Assembly (NCBI GenBank): GCA_019239965.1
Contig: JAFAZC010000025.1
Span: 1-46,460 of the forward strand
DNA: 46,460 nucleotides
Direction of reading: 5' to 3'
Origin: Kutzneria sp.
Lineage (GTDB): Bacteria; Actinomycetota; Actinomycetes; Mycobacteriales; Pseudonocardiaceae
The position numbers and the translations under genes were made by a program. Shown here piece after piece: positions 8,943 through 17,988 of this stretch (positions within the stretch are counted from its first letter, which is position 1; each line of letters opens with the position of its first letter). The notes below the pieces were generated by a model that saw nothing but the letters and a program-made list of their open reading frames with translations, was not told the DNA's origin and ran no database searches.

Positions 8943-9791
8943 GTGGGCGAGACGGGCAATCGCTTTCACGGTGACACGGTTCTCCCTGACGCATCGCCTG
9001 GAGTGACCTCGGTCACAATAGGGATCGGTGTGCGGTATGGCCTGCCGGCGAACACGACGGACGGGTGGTGGAACTGCGCCGATACGCTCGCCGAACCGGA
9101 ACGGTTCGCCAGCTGGCGCAAGAGGCTCGCCGAATGGCTTGACGTGGTCTACGGCAGTGCCCCGGAGCGGACAACGGCCGGCTATGTGATGAGCTGGTAT
9201 CTCACGGTGCCGGGACTCGTGGCCGGTCTGCTGTTCCACGGCGCACGCAGAGCACCTTCGCTGCGCCCGGCCGACCTCGCGTTCCGGCTCGGCCACCCAC
9301 GTCCGCATCCGGTCGAGGTCGCGGTGCTGTCCCGCCGCTTCGCCTGTCTGCCCGACGATCCCGCGGCGGAATCGCCCGAGGCCACGGTGGTCGCGGACGA
9401 GAACGCGCTCGCGGCCCTGTTGCGAGCCAGATTCGCCGCGCATGCCGCCGAGTTCGTCCGTGTCTTCGGCCCGACGACGAGGCTGGGACGGCACACCCTG
9501 TGGTCCGCGGCAACCGATGCGCTCGACAGCGGAGCATGGCTGGCCGGCAAGGCGCTCGGTGACGAGGCAAGGGGTGCCGCGGACGCCGCGCTGCTGTTGC
9601 CGGCCGGACTCCCGCCGTTCACGTCGGCATCCACCCTTCGACCCGCCAAGAACGGCTGGACCCGTAGGCGGGAGAGCTGCTGCTTCCACTACGTCGTCGC
9701 CCAGTCCTTGTGCGCCACCTGTCCCCGGGCCATAGCGCGGATGGCACCTGACTTCGCCGGGACGGTCAATGCGCCCGTGTGCGGGGGCTGA
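8943..9791 (+). CDS. FhuF-like (2Fe-2S) ferric-siderophore reductase
   Basis: A 282-residue cytosolic protein. The end carries RESCCFHYVVAQSLCATCPR, giving a C-C-x9-C-x2-C cluster, the [2Fe-2S]-binding signature of FhuF-type reductases (E. coli FhuF has x10). Such proteins reduce ferric siderophores to release iron. The remaining sequence is divergent, as is usual for this family. GTG 8943 is preferred because GAGGGG lies about 8 nt before it; a GTG at 8934 would abut that motif. An iron box lies upstream. The 3' end overlaps the convergent siderophore ATPase gene by 26 bp, so the two messages could interfere. Confidence 0.86.
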   Translation: MGETGNRFHGDTVLPDASPGVTSVTIGIGVRYGLPANTTDGWWNCADTLAEPERFASWRKRLAEWLDVVYGSAPERTTAGYVMSWYLTVPGLVAGLLFHGARRAPSLRPADLAFRLGHPRPHPVEVAVLSRRFACLPDDPAAESPEATVVADENALAALLRARFAAHAAEFVRVFGPTTRLGRHTLWSAATDALDSGAWLAGKALGDEARGAADAALLLPAGLPPFTSASTLRPAKNGWTRRRESCCFHYVVAQSLCATCPRAIARMAPDFAGTVNAPVCGG

Positions 9792-10566
9792 CGGGAACAA
9801 CAAGCGGAGTCCCGGCCACCGGGTCACTGATCACCCTGGCCTCGAGGTCGAACACCTCCCTGAGCAGATCTTCGGTGAGCACCTCGTGTGGTGCGCCCTG
9901 AGCGACGACCGAACCGTCGCCGAGTACCACCATCCGGTCGGCGTATCGCGCCGCGAGGTTCAGGTCGTGCAATACCATCACGACTGTGCGCCCCAGGTCG
10001 GTGCGCAGTCGCCGGACCAACTCGAGCACCTCGACCTGGTGGGCGAGGTCGAGATATGTGGTCGGCTCGTCGAGCAGCAGCAGTTCGGTGCCCTGGGCGA
10101 GAGCCATCGAGATCCACGCACGCTGGCGCTGGCCCCCGGAGAGCTGATCGAGAACCCGCCCGGCGAGGTCGGTCATGCCCGTCATGCGCAGCGCGGCGGC
10201 AACCGACTCATCGTCGTCGGTGGACCACCGCCGGTACCAGGCCTGGTGCGGGTGCCTTCCGTGGGCGACCAGCTCGGCCACGGTCAAGCCGTCGGGTGCC
10301 CGTGGTGTCTGCGGAAGCACGCCAAGCAGGGTGGCGACCTCGCGGGTAGGCATCCGGTCGATTCGCTTGCCATCGAGCAGTACCTGGCCGCGCCGCGGGG
10401 CCAGCAGACGTCCCATGGCGCGCAGCAGCGTCGACTTGCCGGAGCCGTTCGGCCCGATCACGGCGGTCACGGCATCGTCGAGCACCTCGAGATCAAGGCC
10501 CTCGATCACGGGGGTTTCGCCGTAGCCGACATGCAGGGACTCCGCACGCAACCGAGGGCGCTTCAT
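9766..10566 (-). CDS. ABC transporter ATP-binding protein, ferric siderophore (FecE/FepC type)
   Basis: A 266-residue ATPase with Walker A GPNGSGKST, Q-loop (LGVLPQTP), signature LSGGQRQRAWI, Walker B ELLLLDEPTTYLD and the H-loop VVMVLHDLNLAARYADRM. The TYLDLAHQ segment and overall length are those of iron-siderophore and cobalamin importers. Its ATG overlaps the stop of the preceding permease (ATGA, 10563-10566), so the three transporter genes form one operon read right to left from the iron-box promoter near 12635. It energises siderophore uptake at the inner face of the membrane. Confidence 0.95.
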   Translation of the reverse strand: MKRPRLRAESLHVGYGETPVIEGLDLEVLDDAVTAVIGPNGSGKSTLLRAMGRLLAPRRGQVLLDGKRIDRMPTREVATLLGVLPQTPRAPDGLTVAELVAHGRHPHQAWYRRWSTDDDESVAAALRMTGMTDLAGRVLDQLSGGQRQRAWISMALAQGTELLLLDEPTTYLDLAHQVEVLELVRRLRTDLGRTVVMVLHDLNLAARYADRMVVLGDGSVVAQGAPHEVLTEDLLREVFDLEARVISDPVAGTPLVVPVSPRTRAH

Positions 10567-11594
10567 ACGTGAGCCTTCCGACGCTGGCGAGTGATCAAGA
10601 ACATCAGGTAGGGCGCGCCGAGCACGGCCGTGATCACTCCGGCGGGCACCTCGACCCCACCGAACGCGACTCTGGCGAACAGGTCGGAGGAGGTCACCAG
10701 CAGCGCGCCGAGCACAGCGGAGCCGATGAGCGGGGGGCGGGCGACTCCGGCCAACCGCAGGGCGATCTGAGGCGTGGCGAGCGCGACGAAGGACACCGGC
10801 CCGACCGCGGAGGTCGCCGCGGCGGCGAGCGCGACGGCGACGAGGAACAGGGCCGCGCGGCAGAGCTGTATCCGGACGCCGAGGTTGCGCGCGGTGTCCT
10901 CGTCGAACTGAAGCACACCGAGCGCGGACCCGCCGATGACGGCAAGGGGCAATAGGACACAGAGGGCGACGGCGACGGGAACCGCGTCGGTCCAGCCGCG
11001 CCCGTCGAGGCTGCCGGTGATCCACACCATGGCACGGCCGGCGTCCGCGACGTCGCCGACGGTGAGTAGCCAGTAGGTCAGGTTCATCATGAATGCCTGG
11101 ACACCGATGCCAACGAGGACGAGGCGGTATCCGTCGACACCGCGCCGCCAAGCGAGCAGGTAGATCGCGGCCGCGGTGAGCAGGCCACCGGCGAGGGCGG
11201 CCAACGGGAGGCCGACAGTGCTCGCCGGGCCGGCGACGCCGCCGTACTCGCCGGCGCCCACGATGACACCGACCGCGCCGGCTGCGGCGCCGGGCGTCAC
11301 TCCGAGAACGTCCGGGCTGGCCAAGGGATTGCGCGCGATGGACTGCGTGAGTGCGCCGGAGACGCCGAAGGCCGCGCCGGCGAACGCGCCGATCAGCACA
11401 CGCGGCAGCCTGAGGGCCAGCAGCACGTACCGTTGTGTTTCGTCCCCGCCGCCGGACAGCACCCGCAGTATGTCGCCGACCGAGGTAGGAAGGTCACCGA
11501 TCCGGACACTCAGTGCCGCGACAATCGCGAGCCCGCCGACCGCGATCGCCGGCACCGCGGCCGAGCGCAGCCGTGCCGGCCTCGGTCCGTTCAC
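10563..11594 (-). CDS. Siderophore ABC transporter permease (FecCD family), second subunit
   Basis: A 343-residue permease with about nine to ten membrane helices and the FecCD landmarks LRLPRVLIGAFAGAAFGVSG, LTQSIARNPLASPDVLGV, and the conserved GPVSFVALATPQIALRL loop that couples to the ATPase. The N-terminus is short and cytoplasmic. A GTG start is used because it overlaps the stop of the upstream permease (GTGA at 11591-11594). It pairs with the neighbouring permease to form the channel. Confidence 0.94.
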   Translation of the reverse strand: MNGPRPARLRSAAVPAIAVGGLAIVAALSVRIGDLPTSVGDILRVLSGGGDETQRYVLLALRLPRVLIGAFAGAAFGVSGALTQSIARNPLASPDVLGVTPGAAAGAVGVIVGAGEYGGVAGPASTVGLPLAALAGGLLTAAAIYLLAWRRGVDGYRLVLVGIGVQAFMMNLTYWLLTVGDVADAGRAMVWITGSLDGRGWTDAVPVAVALCVLLPLAVIGGSALGVLQFDEDTARNLGVRIQLCRAALFLVAVALAAAATSAVGPVSFVALATPQIALRLAGVARPPLIGSAVLGALLVTSSDLFARVAFGGVEVPAGVITAVLGAPYLMFLITRQRRKAHV

Positions 11595-12604
11595 AGCTGA
11601 GCCAGCCTCGTCCGGCGCACGATAGCGATGAACACCGGTACACCGATCATCGCGAGCACGATGCCGACCTGTAGCTCGCCCGGCCACGCGAGGAGTCGGC
11701 CCACGGTGTCGGCGGCGACGACGAGCACGGCGCCGATCAGCCCCGCGTACGGCACCAACCAACGGTGATCCGGACCTGTGACGAAGCGCGCGAGGTGCGG
11801 GACGACGAGGCCGACGAATCCGATCGGCCCGCAGGCCGCGACCGCGCCGCCGGTCAGCAGCGTGATGGCCGCGACCCCGATCAGCCTCGCCCGCAGCACA
11901 TGTCCGCCGATCGAGCGCGCCACGTCCTCCCCGAGCGACAGGGCGTTCAGCCCGGCGGTGTTCGCCATGGCGAGTGCCGCGCCGACGAGGAGGAACGGAA
12001 GCACCTGGGCGATGACGGTCGGGTCGCGGCCGGAGACGGCACCGATCCGCCAGAATCGGTAGATCTCCATGCTCTGCTGGTCGGCGACGACCATGGCGGA
12101 GACGAGTCCCTGCATCAGCGCCGCGGCGGCGGCCCCGGCAAGGGCGAGGGTCAGCGGGGTCGGCCCCGTTCGTCCCGCCGAGGAGAGCAGGAACACTCCC
12201 ACGGTGGCGACGATGGCGCCGAGGCAGGCCAGCCAGACGTGGTCGTACGTGCTGGTCACGCCGAAGGCGAAAATGCCGGTCACCACGGCGAGCGCGGCGC
12301 CGGAGGACACACCGAGCAGTCCCGGGTCCGCGAGAGGGTTCCTGGTGTGCCCCTGGCTGAGTGAGCCAGCGATGCCGAGCGCCGCACCGGCGAGCACGGC
12401 CAGCTCGGTCCGCGGAACGCGCAGCGACCGGACGATGAGGTCGTCCTCTGAGCCGGTCGGGCTGACCAGGCCGTGCCACACCGCCCCGACGGGGATCGGT
12501 TTGGAACCGATGGCGATGCTCGCGAGGCACGCGGCGGCGGCGCAGCCGAGCAGGACCACCAGCCCGGCGACTCGGCGCCGGTGCCGCACCGCGAGCATGC
12601 ACAC
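11591..12604 (-). CDS. Siderophore ABC transporter permease (FecCD family), first subunit
   Basis: A 337-residue FecCD-type permease: LRVPRTELAVLAGAALGIAG, SQGHTRNPLADPGLLGVSSG and the coupling loop GPIGFVGLVVPHLARFVTG are clear, with about nine to ten hydrophobic helices. GTG 12604 is chosen since GGGGAGG lies 6 nt upstream; an ATG six bases further in has poorer spacing. It is the first gene of the transporter operon, with an iron box about 30 bp upstream shared with the divergent receptor gene. Confidence 0.94.
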   Translation of the reverse strand: MCMLAVRHRRRVAGLVVLLGCAAAACLASIAIGSKPIPVGAVWHGLVSPTGSEDDLIVRSLRVPRTELAVLAGAALGIAGSLSQGHTRNPLADPGLLGVSSGAALAVVTGIFAFGVTSTYDHVWLACLGAIVATVGVFLLSSAGRTGPTPLTLALAGAAAAALMQGLVSAMVVADQQSMEIYRFWRIGAVSGRDPTVIAQVLPFLLVGAALAMANTAGLNALSLGEDVARSIGGHVLRARLIGVAAITLLTGGAVAACGPIGFVGLVVPHLARFVTGPDHRWLVPYAGLIGAVLVVAADTVGRLLAWPGELQVGIVLAMIGVPVFIAIVRRTRLAQL

Positions 12605-12634
12605 GAACACCCTCCCCGCGGTGCCTATCCTGAC

Positions 12635-12653
12635 TGAGGTAAGCCTAACCGAA
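12635..12653. promoter_or_regulatory. Iron box between divergent permease and receptor genes
   Basis: TGAGGTAAGCCTAACCGAA matches 15 of 19 positions of the DtxR-family consensus TTAGGTTAGGCTAACCTAA. It lies 30 bp before the first permease and 13 bp before the receptor start, so one site can control both directions. It is slightly weaker than the site at 8904. Confidence 0.75.
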
Positions 12654-12666
12654 TGGAGGGTCGCCG

Positions 12667-13644
12667 ATGAGGGGCAAGCGGGTAGTCGTCGCTCTGGCGG
12701 TCGTGGCCGGACTCGTCGGTACGGCCGCATGCGGATCGGCCACGCCGTCCCCGACGGAGGCGTCCGGAACGGCGTTCCCCCTGACCTTCAGCGACGCGAT
12801 GGGACAGGTGACGATTCCGGCCAAGCCGACCAGGGTGGCCGCGCTGGACACCAGTTACGCCGATGACGTCATCGCGCTGCGGGCGCCGCTGGTCGCGTAC
12901 ACCCGCTACCCCGGCTTCGGTGATGCGCTGCCGCCCTATCTCGGTGCGGATGCCAAGACGTACGCCGCGAACGCGAGAGCCGTCGGTGACCTCGACGAAC
13001 CAAAGATCGAGATGCTCGCGGCCGCCAAGCCGGATCTGATCGTGTCGGCCAAGGTCCGCCACGCACAGTTGCACGCGAGGCTCAGCGCACTGGCGCCCAC
13101 CGTCTTCAGCGAGACGACGGGGGCGACCTGGAAGGACAACATCCGGCTTCTGGGCAAGGCCCTGGGGAAACCGGAGCTGGCCGACCAGAAGATCAAGGCC
13201 TACGAGGACAAGGCACACCGGATCGGCGCCGCGCTGAAATCCGCGTTCGGTAGGAACCCGACGGTCTCTCTGGTCCGCTTCGTCGCCGGTGAGCCGACCG
13301 TGCGTCTGTACGGCAGCCGTTCCTTCCCCGGTACCGTGCTCGCCGATGTCGGCCTAGCCCGGCCGCAAGGGCAGCCGGACAGCACATCGAAGATCTCGGT
13401 GGATCTCAGCCAGGAGCAGGTCACGACCGTGGACGCGGACTATGTGTTCGATGCCACCTGGTCGGATCCGAACGGTGAGTCCGAAAAGGTCAGAGACCAG
13501 TTCCTCGCCAATCCACTGTGGCGTGGTCTCAAGGGCAAGATTGCCGATGTCGATGACGTGACCTGGATCAGTTCATGCAGTCTACAGGGCGCCAACGCGA
13601 TCCTGGACGACCTTGCCAGGACTTTCGGTGTCACGGTGAACTGA
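12667..13644 (+). CDS. Ferric siderophore-binding lipoprotein (FecB/FepB type)
   Basis: A 325-residue periplasmic-binding-fold lipoprotein. The signal peptide (VVVALAVVAGLVGTAACGS) ends in a lipobox with Cys21. The mature part shows helical-backbone type III binding-protein features: PTRVAALDTSYADDVIAL, KIEMLAAAKPDLIVSAKV, and a final segment with LDDLARTFGV. GGAGGG precedes the ATG. It captures the ferric siderophore outside the membrane for the divergent permease-ATPase complex. The ligand cannot be deduced; no siderophore biosynthesis gene is in the window. Confidence 0.93.
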   Translation: MRGKRVVVALAVVAGLVGTAACGSATPSPTEASGTAFPLTFSDAMGQVTIPAKPTRVAALDTSYADDVIALRAPLVAYTRYPGFGDALPPYLGADAKTYAANARAVGDLDEPKIEMLAAAKPDLIVSAKVRHAQLHARLSALAPTVFSETTGATWKDNIRLLGKALGKPELADQKIKAYEDKAHRIGAALKSAFGRNPTVSLVRFVAGEPTVRLYGSRSFPGTVLADVGLARPQGQPDSTSKISVDLSQEQVTTVDADYVFDATWSDPNGESEKVRDQFLANPLWRGLKGKIADVDDVTWISSCSLQGANAILDDLARTFGVTVN

Positions 13645-13650
13645 CTACGG

Positions 13651-13686
13651 GGAAAGGGGCACACGGTGATTGGTGTGCCCCTTTCC
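13651..13686. terminator. Hairpin terminator between receptor gene and lsr2
   Basis: GGAAAGGGGCACAC (13651-13664) and GTGTGCCCCTTTCC (13673-13686) pair perfectly over 14 bp with an 8-nt loop. It starts 6 bp after the receptor stop and ends 14 bp before the lsr2 stop, so it can serve both convergent units. Confidence 0.82.
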
Positions 13687-13700
13687 GCTAACAAGTCGAC

Positions 13701-14051
13701 TCAGGCCTGTTTGTGATAGGCGTCGAGCACGTCGGCCGGGATACGCCCACGGTCGGACACCTTCATGCCCTGTTTACGTGCCCATTCGCGAATCGCCTGG
13801 TTCTGTTCGCGGTCCGCGGCGATCGGACGTGCCTTGACACCCGGCTGGGCAGATCGACCGATACCACGCTTGCGGCCACCGGCCCGCCTCGCGGACGCGA
13901 CGAACTCAGCGAGACTGTCACGGAGCTTGCTGGCATTGCCCGAGGAAAGGTCGATCCGGTACGCGATGCCATCAAGGCCGAACTCCAGAGTCTCGCTGGC
14001 CTCGGATCCGTCAAGGTCATCGATCAGGGCTACGGTGACTTTCTGAGCCAC
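13701..14051 (-). CDS. lsr2: Lsr2, nucleoid-associated xenogeneic silencer
   Basis: A 116-residue protein. The N-terminal dimerisation domain begins [15 protein letters not shown] and includes [15 protein letters not shown]; a basic linker ([14 protein letters not shown]) follows, then the C-terminal DNA-binding domain with [20 protein letters not shown], containing the RGR hook that inserts in the minor groove of AT-rich DNA. AAGGAGGT lies 5 nt before the GTG start, an excellent ribosome site. It lies downstream of lysS in the same direction with a 127-bp gap, so it probably has its own promoter. It is likely to silence AT-rich acquired genes. Confidence 0.96.
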   Translation of the reverse strand: MAQKVTVALIDDLDGSEASETLEFGLDGIAYRIDLSSGNASKLRDSLAEFVASARRAGGRKRGIGRSAQPGVKARPIAADREQNQAIREWARKQGMKVSDRGRIPADVLDAYHKQA

Positions 14052-14178
14052 GTGCGACCTCCTTACACCCGAATATGCGCCGTGAAAAGGTTCGCTGGCG
14101 CCCTTGGCGGGAAAGTCTGTCCGGCGACAGAATAGCGCAGATCGATCGGCGCGCGTCAATGCCGCGCTCGTGCGTTTT

Positions 14179-15729
14179 TTATTCGGGCCGGACCAGCGGG
14201 AAGAGGATCGTCTCTCGGATACCAAGACCGGTCAGCGCCATCAGTAGCCGGTCAATGCCCATTCCGACACCACCACTCGGTGGCATTCCGTACTCCAATG
14301 ACCGCAGAAAGTCCTCATCGACCGGCATGGCTTCCTCATCACCCGCGTCCGCCAGCCGAGCCTGCGCTACCAGTCGTTGCCGTTCCACTACTGGATCGAC
14401 CAACTCGGAGTAACCGGTCGCCAGCTCGAAACCGCGAACGTAGAGATCCCACTTTTCCGCCAAACCCGACGTACTGCGATGCTCCCGGGTCAGTGGCGAG
14501 GTCTCCACCGGGAAATCGCGCACGAAAGTCGGAGCGTACAGATGATCGCCGATCAGGTGCTCCCACAGGTGCTCGACAAGCTTCCCGTGGCCAAGCGCCG
14601 GATCCGCCGGGATTCCGCGGGAATCGGCATGCTTGTGGAGCAGTTCGGCAGGCGTCTCGGCGGTGATCTCGGTGCCGAGTGCCTCCGACAGCGAACCGTA
14701 CATCGTCAACGACGTCCACTCACCGGAAATGTCGTACTCCGTGCCGTCGTCCAGCGTGACGGTCTGGGTTCCGAGTACCGACTCCGCCGCCTCCTGAACC
14801 AGCTGGCGGGTCAGCGTCGCCATCGTGTCGTAGGTGGCATATGCCTGGTAGAACTCGAGCATCGCGAACTCCGGGGAATGTGTGGAGTCGATCCCCTCGT
14901 TCCGGAAGTTCCTGTTGATCTCGAAGACTCTCTCGATACCGCCGACGACACAACGCTTGAGGTACAGCTCCGGGGCGATCCGCAGATACAGGTCAATGCC
15001 CAACGCGTTCGAACGCGTTGTGAACGGTCGAGCGGTACCACCGCCCTGCAGCGTCTGCAGCATCGGCGTCTCGACTTCGAGGAAATCCCGCCGATGAAAC
15101 GATTCCCGAAGCGATCGGACCACGCCCGCCCTCGTGCGAACCATCCGCATCGCGGTTGGCCGCATGATCAGGTCGACGTAGCGCTGGCGGACCCGGGTCT
15201 CCTCGTTCAGTTCCTTGTGCGCGACAGGGAGCGGTCGGACCGCCTTCGACGCCATGCGCCAGGAGTCGGCCATCACGGACAACTCACCCCGGCGCGAGGT
15301 CACCACCTCACCGTGCACGAATACGTGATCGCCGAGGTCGACGGTGGACTTCCAGTCCGCGAGGGCGGCTTCACCGACCTGGTTCAGGCTGAGCATCGCC
15401 TGCAGCTCGGTTCCGTCACCCTCGCGCAGCGTGGCGAAACAGAGCTTGCCCGTGTTGCGCAGGAACATCACGCGTCCGGTGACACCGATGACGTCACCAG
15501 TCGCGGTGTCCGCCGGAAGGTCGGGATGGGATTCACGCACCTCGCGCAGGCTGTGCGTTCGCGGCAGCTCCACCGGATAGGGCTGGGTCCCGCTGGCCAA
15601 CATCCGTGCCCGCTTGTCAAGGCGCAGCCGCATCTGTTCCGGGAGGTCGTTGTCTGACGGGTGGTGGTCGACCTGCGGCAGGTGCTCAGCGGGAGGGGGA
15701 GCCGGATGACCGGGGATGTGCTCGCTCAC
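14179..15729 (-). CDS. lysS: Lysyl-tRNA synthetase, class II
   Basis: A 516-residue enzyme that charges tRNA-Lys. The anticodon-binding OB fold spans about 75-190 ([20 protein letters not shown]); the class II core has motif 2 [14 protein letters not shown] with the aminoacylation Glu and Arg, and motif 3 [11 protein letters not shown] near the end. There is an unusual Pro/His-rich N-terminal extension of about 30 residues ([20 protein letters not shown]). The GTG start lacks a ribosome site but has TAACCT 7 nt upstream, suggesting a leaderless transcript. It follows coaX after 79 bp. Confidence 0.97.
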   Translation of the reverse strand: MSEHIPGHPAPPPAEHLPQVDHHPSDNDLPEQMRLRLDKRARMLASGTQPYPVELPRTHSLREVRESHPDLPADTATGDVIGVTGRVMFLRNTGKLCFATLREGDGTELQAMLSLNQVGEAALADWKSTVDLGDHVFVHGEVVTSRRGELSVMADSWRMASKAVRPLPVAHKELNEETRVRQRYVDLIMRPTAMRMVRTRAGVVRSLRESFHRRDFLEVETPMLQTLQGGGTARPFTTRSNALGIDLYLRIAPELYLKRCVVGGIERVFEINRNFRNEGIDSTHSPEFAMLEFYQAYATYDTMATLTRQLVQEAAESVLGTQTVTLDDGTEYDISGEWTSLTMYGSLSEALGTEITAETPAELLHKHADSRGIPADPALGHGKLVEHLWEHLIGDHLYAPTFVRDFPVETSPLTREHRSTSGLAEKWDLYVRGFELATGYSELVDPVVERQRLVAQARLADAGDEEAMPVDEDFLRSLEYGMPPSGGVGMGIDRLLMALTGLGIRETILFPLVRPE

Positions 15730-15742
15730 GGATACCAGGTTA
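15730..15742 (-). promoter_or_regulatory. Probable leaderless promoter (-10) of lysS
   Basis: Read on the minus strand, TAACCT (15742-15737) fits the actinobacterial -10 TANNNT and is separated by 7 nt from the GTG start at 15729. No Shine-Dalgarno is present, so transcription probably starts at the initiation codon. No good -35 is visible. Confidence 0.45.
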
Positions 15743-15808
15743 CGGACCCGGTGCGGTCGTGAACGAACCGGACGACGTCCCGGTGTCCGGTTCGGCGGCC
15801 ATGCCGAC

Positions 15809-16582
15809 TCAGGCCGTGTTGCGCTCGTACGCCAGACGCAGACCGAGCAGGGTCAGCTCGGGCACGTGGTGATCAATGGTCTCCGATTCGGTGACGATCA
15901 GCGGTGCCAACCCGCCGGTGGCGATCACCGTGACCGGGCCGGGCTGTGTCCTGCTCAGTTCGGTCGTTATCCGCCGTACAAGACCGTCGACCTGGCCGAC
16001 GAAGCCATAGAGGATGCCCGACTGCAAGCACTCCACCGTGTTCTTGCCGATCACACGTTGCGGCTTGACCAGTTCGACCTTGCGAAGTTGGGCGGCGCGT
16101 GCGGCGAGGGCATCGACGGATATCTCGATACCGGGTGCGAACACGCCACCGAGGAACTCGCCCTTGGCGGACAGCACATCGATGTTGGTCGAGGTGCCGA
16201 AGTCGACAACGACGCAGGACGTGGGGAAGAGGTGGTGCGCGGCCATCGTGTTCACCAGTCGGTCGCCGCCGACCTCCTTGGGGTTGTCCACCAGCAGCGG
16301 CACGCCGGTACGCACTCCCGGCTGGACGACGACCCTGGGTGTGGACTCGTAGAACCTGTCGAGCATCACCCGAAGCTCACGCAGCACCGCCGGGACCGTG
16401 GACAGGGCGGCGATCCCGGTCACCAGATCAGCGAGCGGACCGAGCAGGCCCCGTACGCCGAGTGCCAACTCATCGGCGGTGACCCGGGCGTCGGTGTGCA
16501 TCCGCCAGTCGTGCACCAGTTCGGCGCCGTCGTAGAGGCCCAACACGATGTTGGTGTTCCCGATGTCGATACACAGCAGCAC
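15809..16582 (-). CDS. coaX: Type III pantothenate kinase (CoaX)
   Basis: A 257-residue kinase for the first step of CoA synthesis from pantothenate. ASKHA-fold motifs are clear: phosphate-1 loop [12 protein letters not shown] at the N-terminus, phosphate-2 [13 protein letters not shown] near residue 130, and the [20 protein letters not shown] segment that binds pantothenate and the partner subunit. Length is normal. It starts 5 bp after the panD stop, so the two are cotranscribed. With panC and panD it links pantothenate synthesis to CoA. Confidence 0.96.
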   Translation of the reverse strand: MLLCIDIGNTNIVLGLYDGAELVHDWRMHTDARVTADELALGVRGLLGPLADLVTGIAALSTVPAVLRELRVMLDRFYESTPRVVVQPGVRTGVPLLVDNPKEVGGDRLVNTMAAHHLFPTSCVVVDFGTSTNIDVLSAKGEFLGGVFAPGIEISVDALAARAAQLRKVELVKPQRVIGKNTVECLQSGILYGFVGQVDGLVRRITTELSRTQPGPVTVIATGGLAPLIVTESETIDHHVPELTLLGLRLAYERNTA

Positions 16583-16587
16583 GGGGC

Positions 16588-17052
16588 CTACACCTCGGAC
16601 TGGATCAGCGCGTCCAGCCGAGCGGCGTCTGATGTCTCCGCCGTGACGGCGGCGCCGCTGGTCTGGTCGGACTCGGCCGTCGCCCGTTCGGCCTCACCGT
16701 CCGGGGTGAGTATCCGATTCCGCCGGTCAAGACGGACCGTTTTTGGTTGGTGGGTGACGGATTCGACGCCGTCCATCATCCCGTAGGACAGCACGGTGAT
16801 CGCGTCACCGTGGCGCGCCGCGTGCCCCTGCGTGCCGCGGAGACCGACGACACCGGTGCCTCGCTCGGCGGGGATGACGTGCGCCTCGATCCGGGCATCA
16901 GTGGCGAGGTCCACGACGGTCACGCGCTCGCCGGACACCAGGTCGGCGGCCTGCATCAGCTCCTCGTCGACGAGCAGCGATCCCGCCTCGGCGAGGTCGG
17001 TCTCGGTGACGACCGCTCCGCTGATTCTGGACTTGAGCATGGTGCGGAACAT
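16588..17052 (-). CDS. panD: PanD-like pyruvoyl decarboxylase with altered active site
   Basis: The 154-residue protein aligns without gaps to E. coli and mycobacterial aspartate 1-decarboxylase over the core (MFRTMLKSRI start, EAGSLLVDEEL, VIPAERGTGVVG). Gly24-Ser25, the self-cleavage site that yields the pyruvoyl group, is kept, as is Arg54. Residues known to bind or process the substrate differ: Lys9 to Arg, His11 to Ser, Tyr22 to Glu, Thr57 to Ala, Tyr58 to His and Asn72 to Arg. A Thr/Ala/Glu-rich tail is longer than usual. GAGGAG precedes the ATG. It may be a normal but divergent PanD, one specialised for another acid, or inactive. It lies between panC and coaX. Confidence 0.83.
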   Translation of the reverse strand: MFRTMLKSRISGAVVTETDLAEAGSLLVDEELMQAADLVSGERVTVVDLATDARIEAHVIPAERGTGVVGLRGTQGHAARHGDAITVLSYGMMDGVESVTHQPKTVRLDRRNRILTPDGEAERATAESDQTSGAAVTAETSDAARLDALIQSEV

Positions 17053-17106
17053 CGTGGTCTCCTCAAGGCGGTGCACCGACACACCTGGTCGCTCCGATAA
17101 GCCTGG

Positions 17107-17988
17107 TCATTCCGACACACCGAGCCGTACCGAGGCGTTGTCGATGAGTCTGGTGATTCCCACCTTCGCCGCGACAAGCAGGCGGGCCTCGCCGGTGCCC
17201 GGGGCCGGCCCGAGATCGGGATCGCGCAGCTCCAGGTAGCACACGTCGACCCCGTCTTCGAGACGCAGCACGTCCGAGGCGGCAGACAGGACGGCCTCGG
17301 CGCCGCCGGGGCCGGCGTGCCGTCCGGCCGCGAGCGCGGCGGAGAGGGCGACCGCGGCGGCCCGCTGTTCGGCGGTCAGGTACGCATTGCGCGAGGACAG
17401 AGCGAGTCCGTCGGGTTCGCGCACAGTCGGCACCCCGACTATCGCGGTGTCGATGTTGAGCTCCCGGACCATCCGGCGGACCAAGGTGAGCTGCTGGTAG
17501 TCCTTCTCGCCGAAGAAGGCGACATCCGGCCCCACGACGTTGAACAGCTTGGCGACCACCGTGAGCACGCCGGCGAAGTGCCCGGCCCGGTCCGTGCCCT
17601 CCAGTTCGTCACCGAGCGGGCCCGGGTGCACGGTGATCCGCGCACCGTCCGGATACATGCTGCCGGCCGTAGGCGTGAAGGCCAGCTCGACACCCTCCTC
17701 ACGGAGCGTGTCGAGATCGGCGTCCAGCGGGCGGGGGTAACGGTCGATGTCCTCGTTCGGCCCGAACTGCAGTGGGTTCACGAAGATCGACACGGCCACG
17801 ACGGTACCGGGAAGGCGACGTGCCCTGCGGATCAGTTCTCGATGCCCCGCGTGCAGCGCGCCCATCGTGGGCACCAGTGCGATCCGGCGACCGGCGGAGC
17901 GCAGCGCCCTGGCGACCCGGCGGAGCCGCTCCGGCTCGACGTGCACCGTCAGCTCGCCGGCCGTGTAGTCGGTCCTGGTGAGGTTCAT
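17107..17988 (-). CDS. panC: Pantothenate synthetase (PanC)
   Basis: A 293-residue ligase that joins pantoate and beta-alanine with ATP. Motifs: [19 protein letters not shown] (HxGH nucleotide site), [18 protein letters not shown] (pantoate site), [13 protein letters not shown] and the KMSKS-like [11 protein letters not shown]. All known catalytic residues I can locate are intact, in contrast to the neighbouring PanD. The ATG overlaps the stop of the upstream dehydrogenase-like gene (ATGA at 17985-17988), indicating tight translational coupling. Confidence 0.97.
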   Translation of the reverse strand: MNLTRTDYTAGELTVHVEPERLRRVARALRSAGRRIALVPTMGALHAGHRELIRRARRLPGTVVAVSIFVNPLQFGPNEDIDRYPRPLDADLDTLREEGVELAFTPTAGSMYPDGARITVHPGPLGDELEGTDRAGHFAGVLTVVAKLFNVVGPDVAFFGEKDYQQLTLVRRMVRELNIDTAIVGVPTVREPDGLALSSRNAYLTAEQRAAAVALSAALAAGRHAGPGGAEAVLSAASDVLRLEDGVDVCYLELRDPDLGPAPGTGEARLLVAAKVGITRLIDNASVRLGVSE

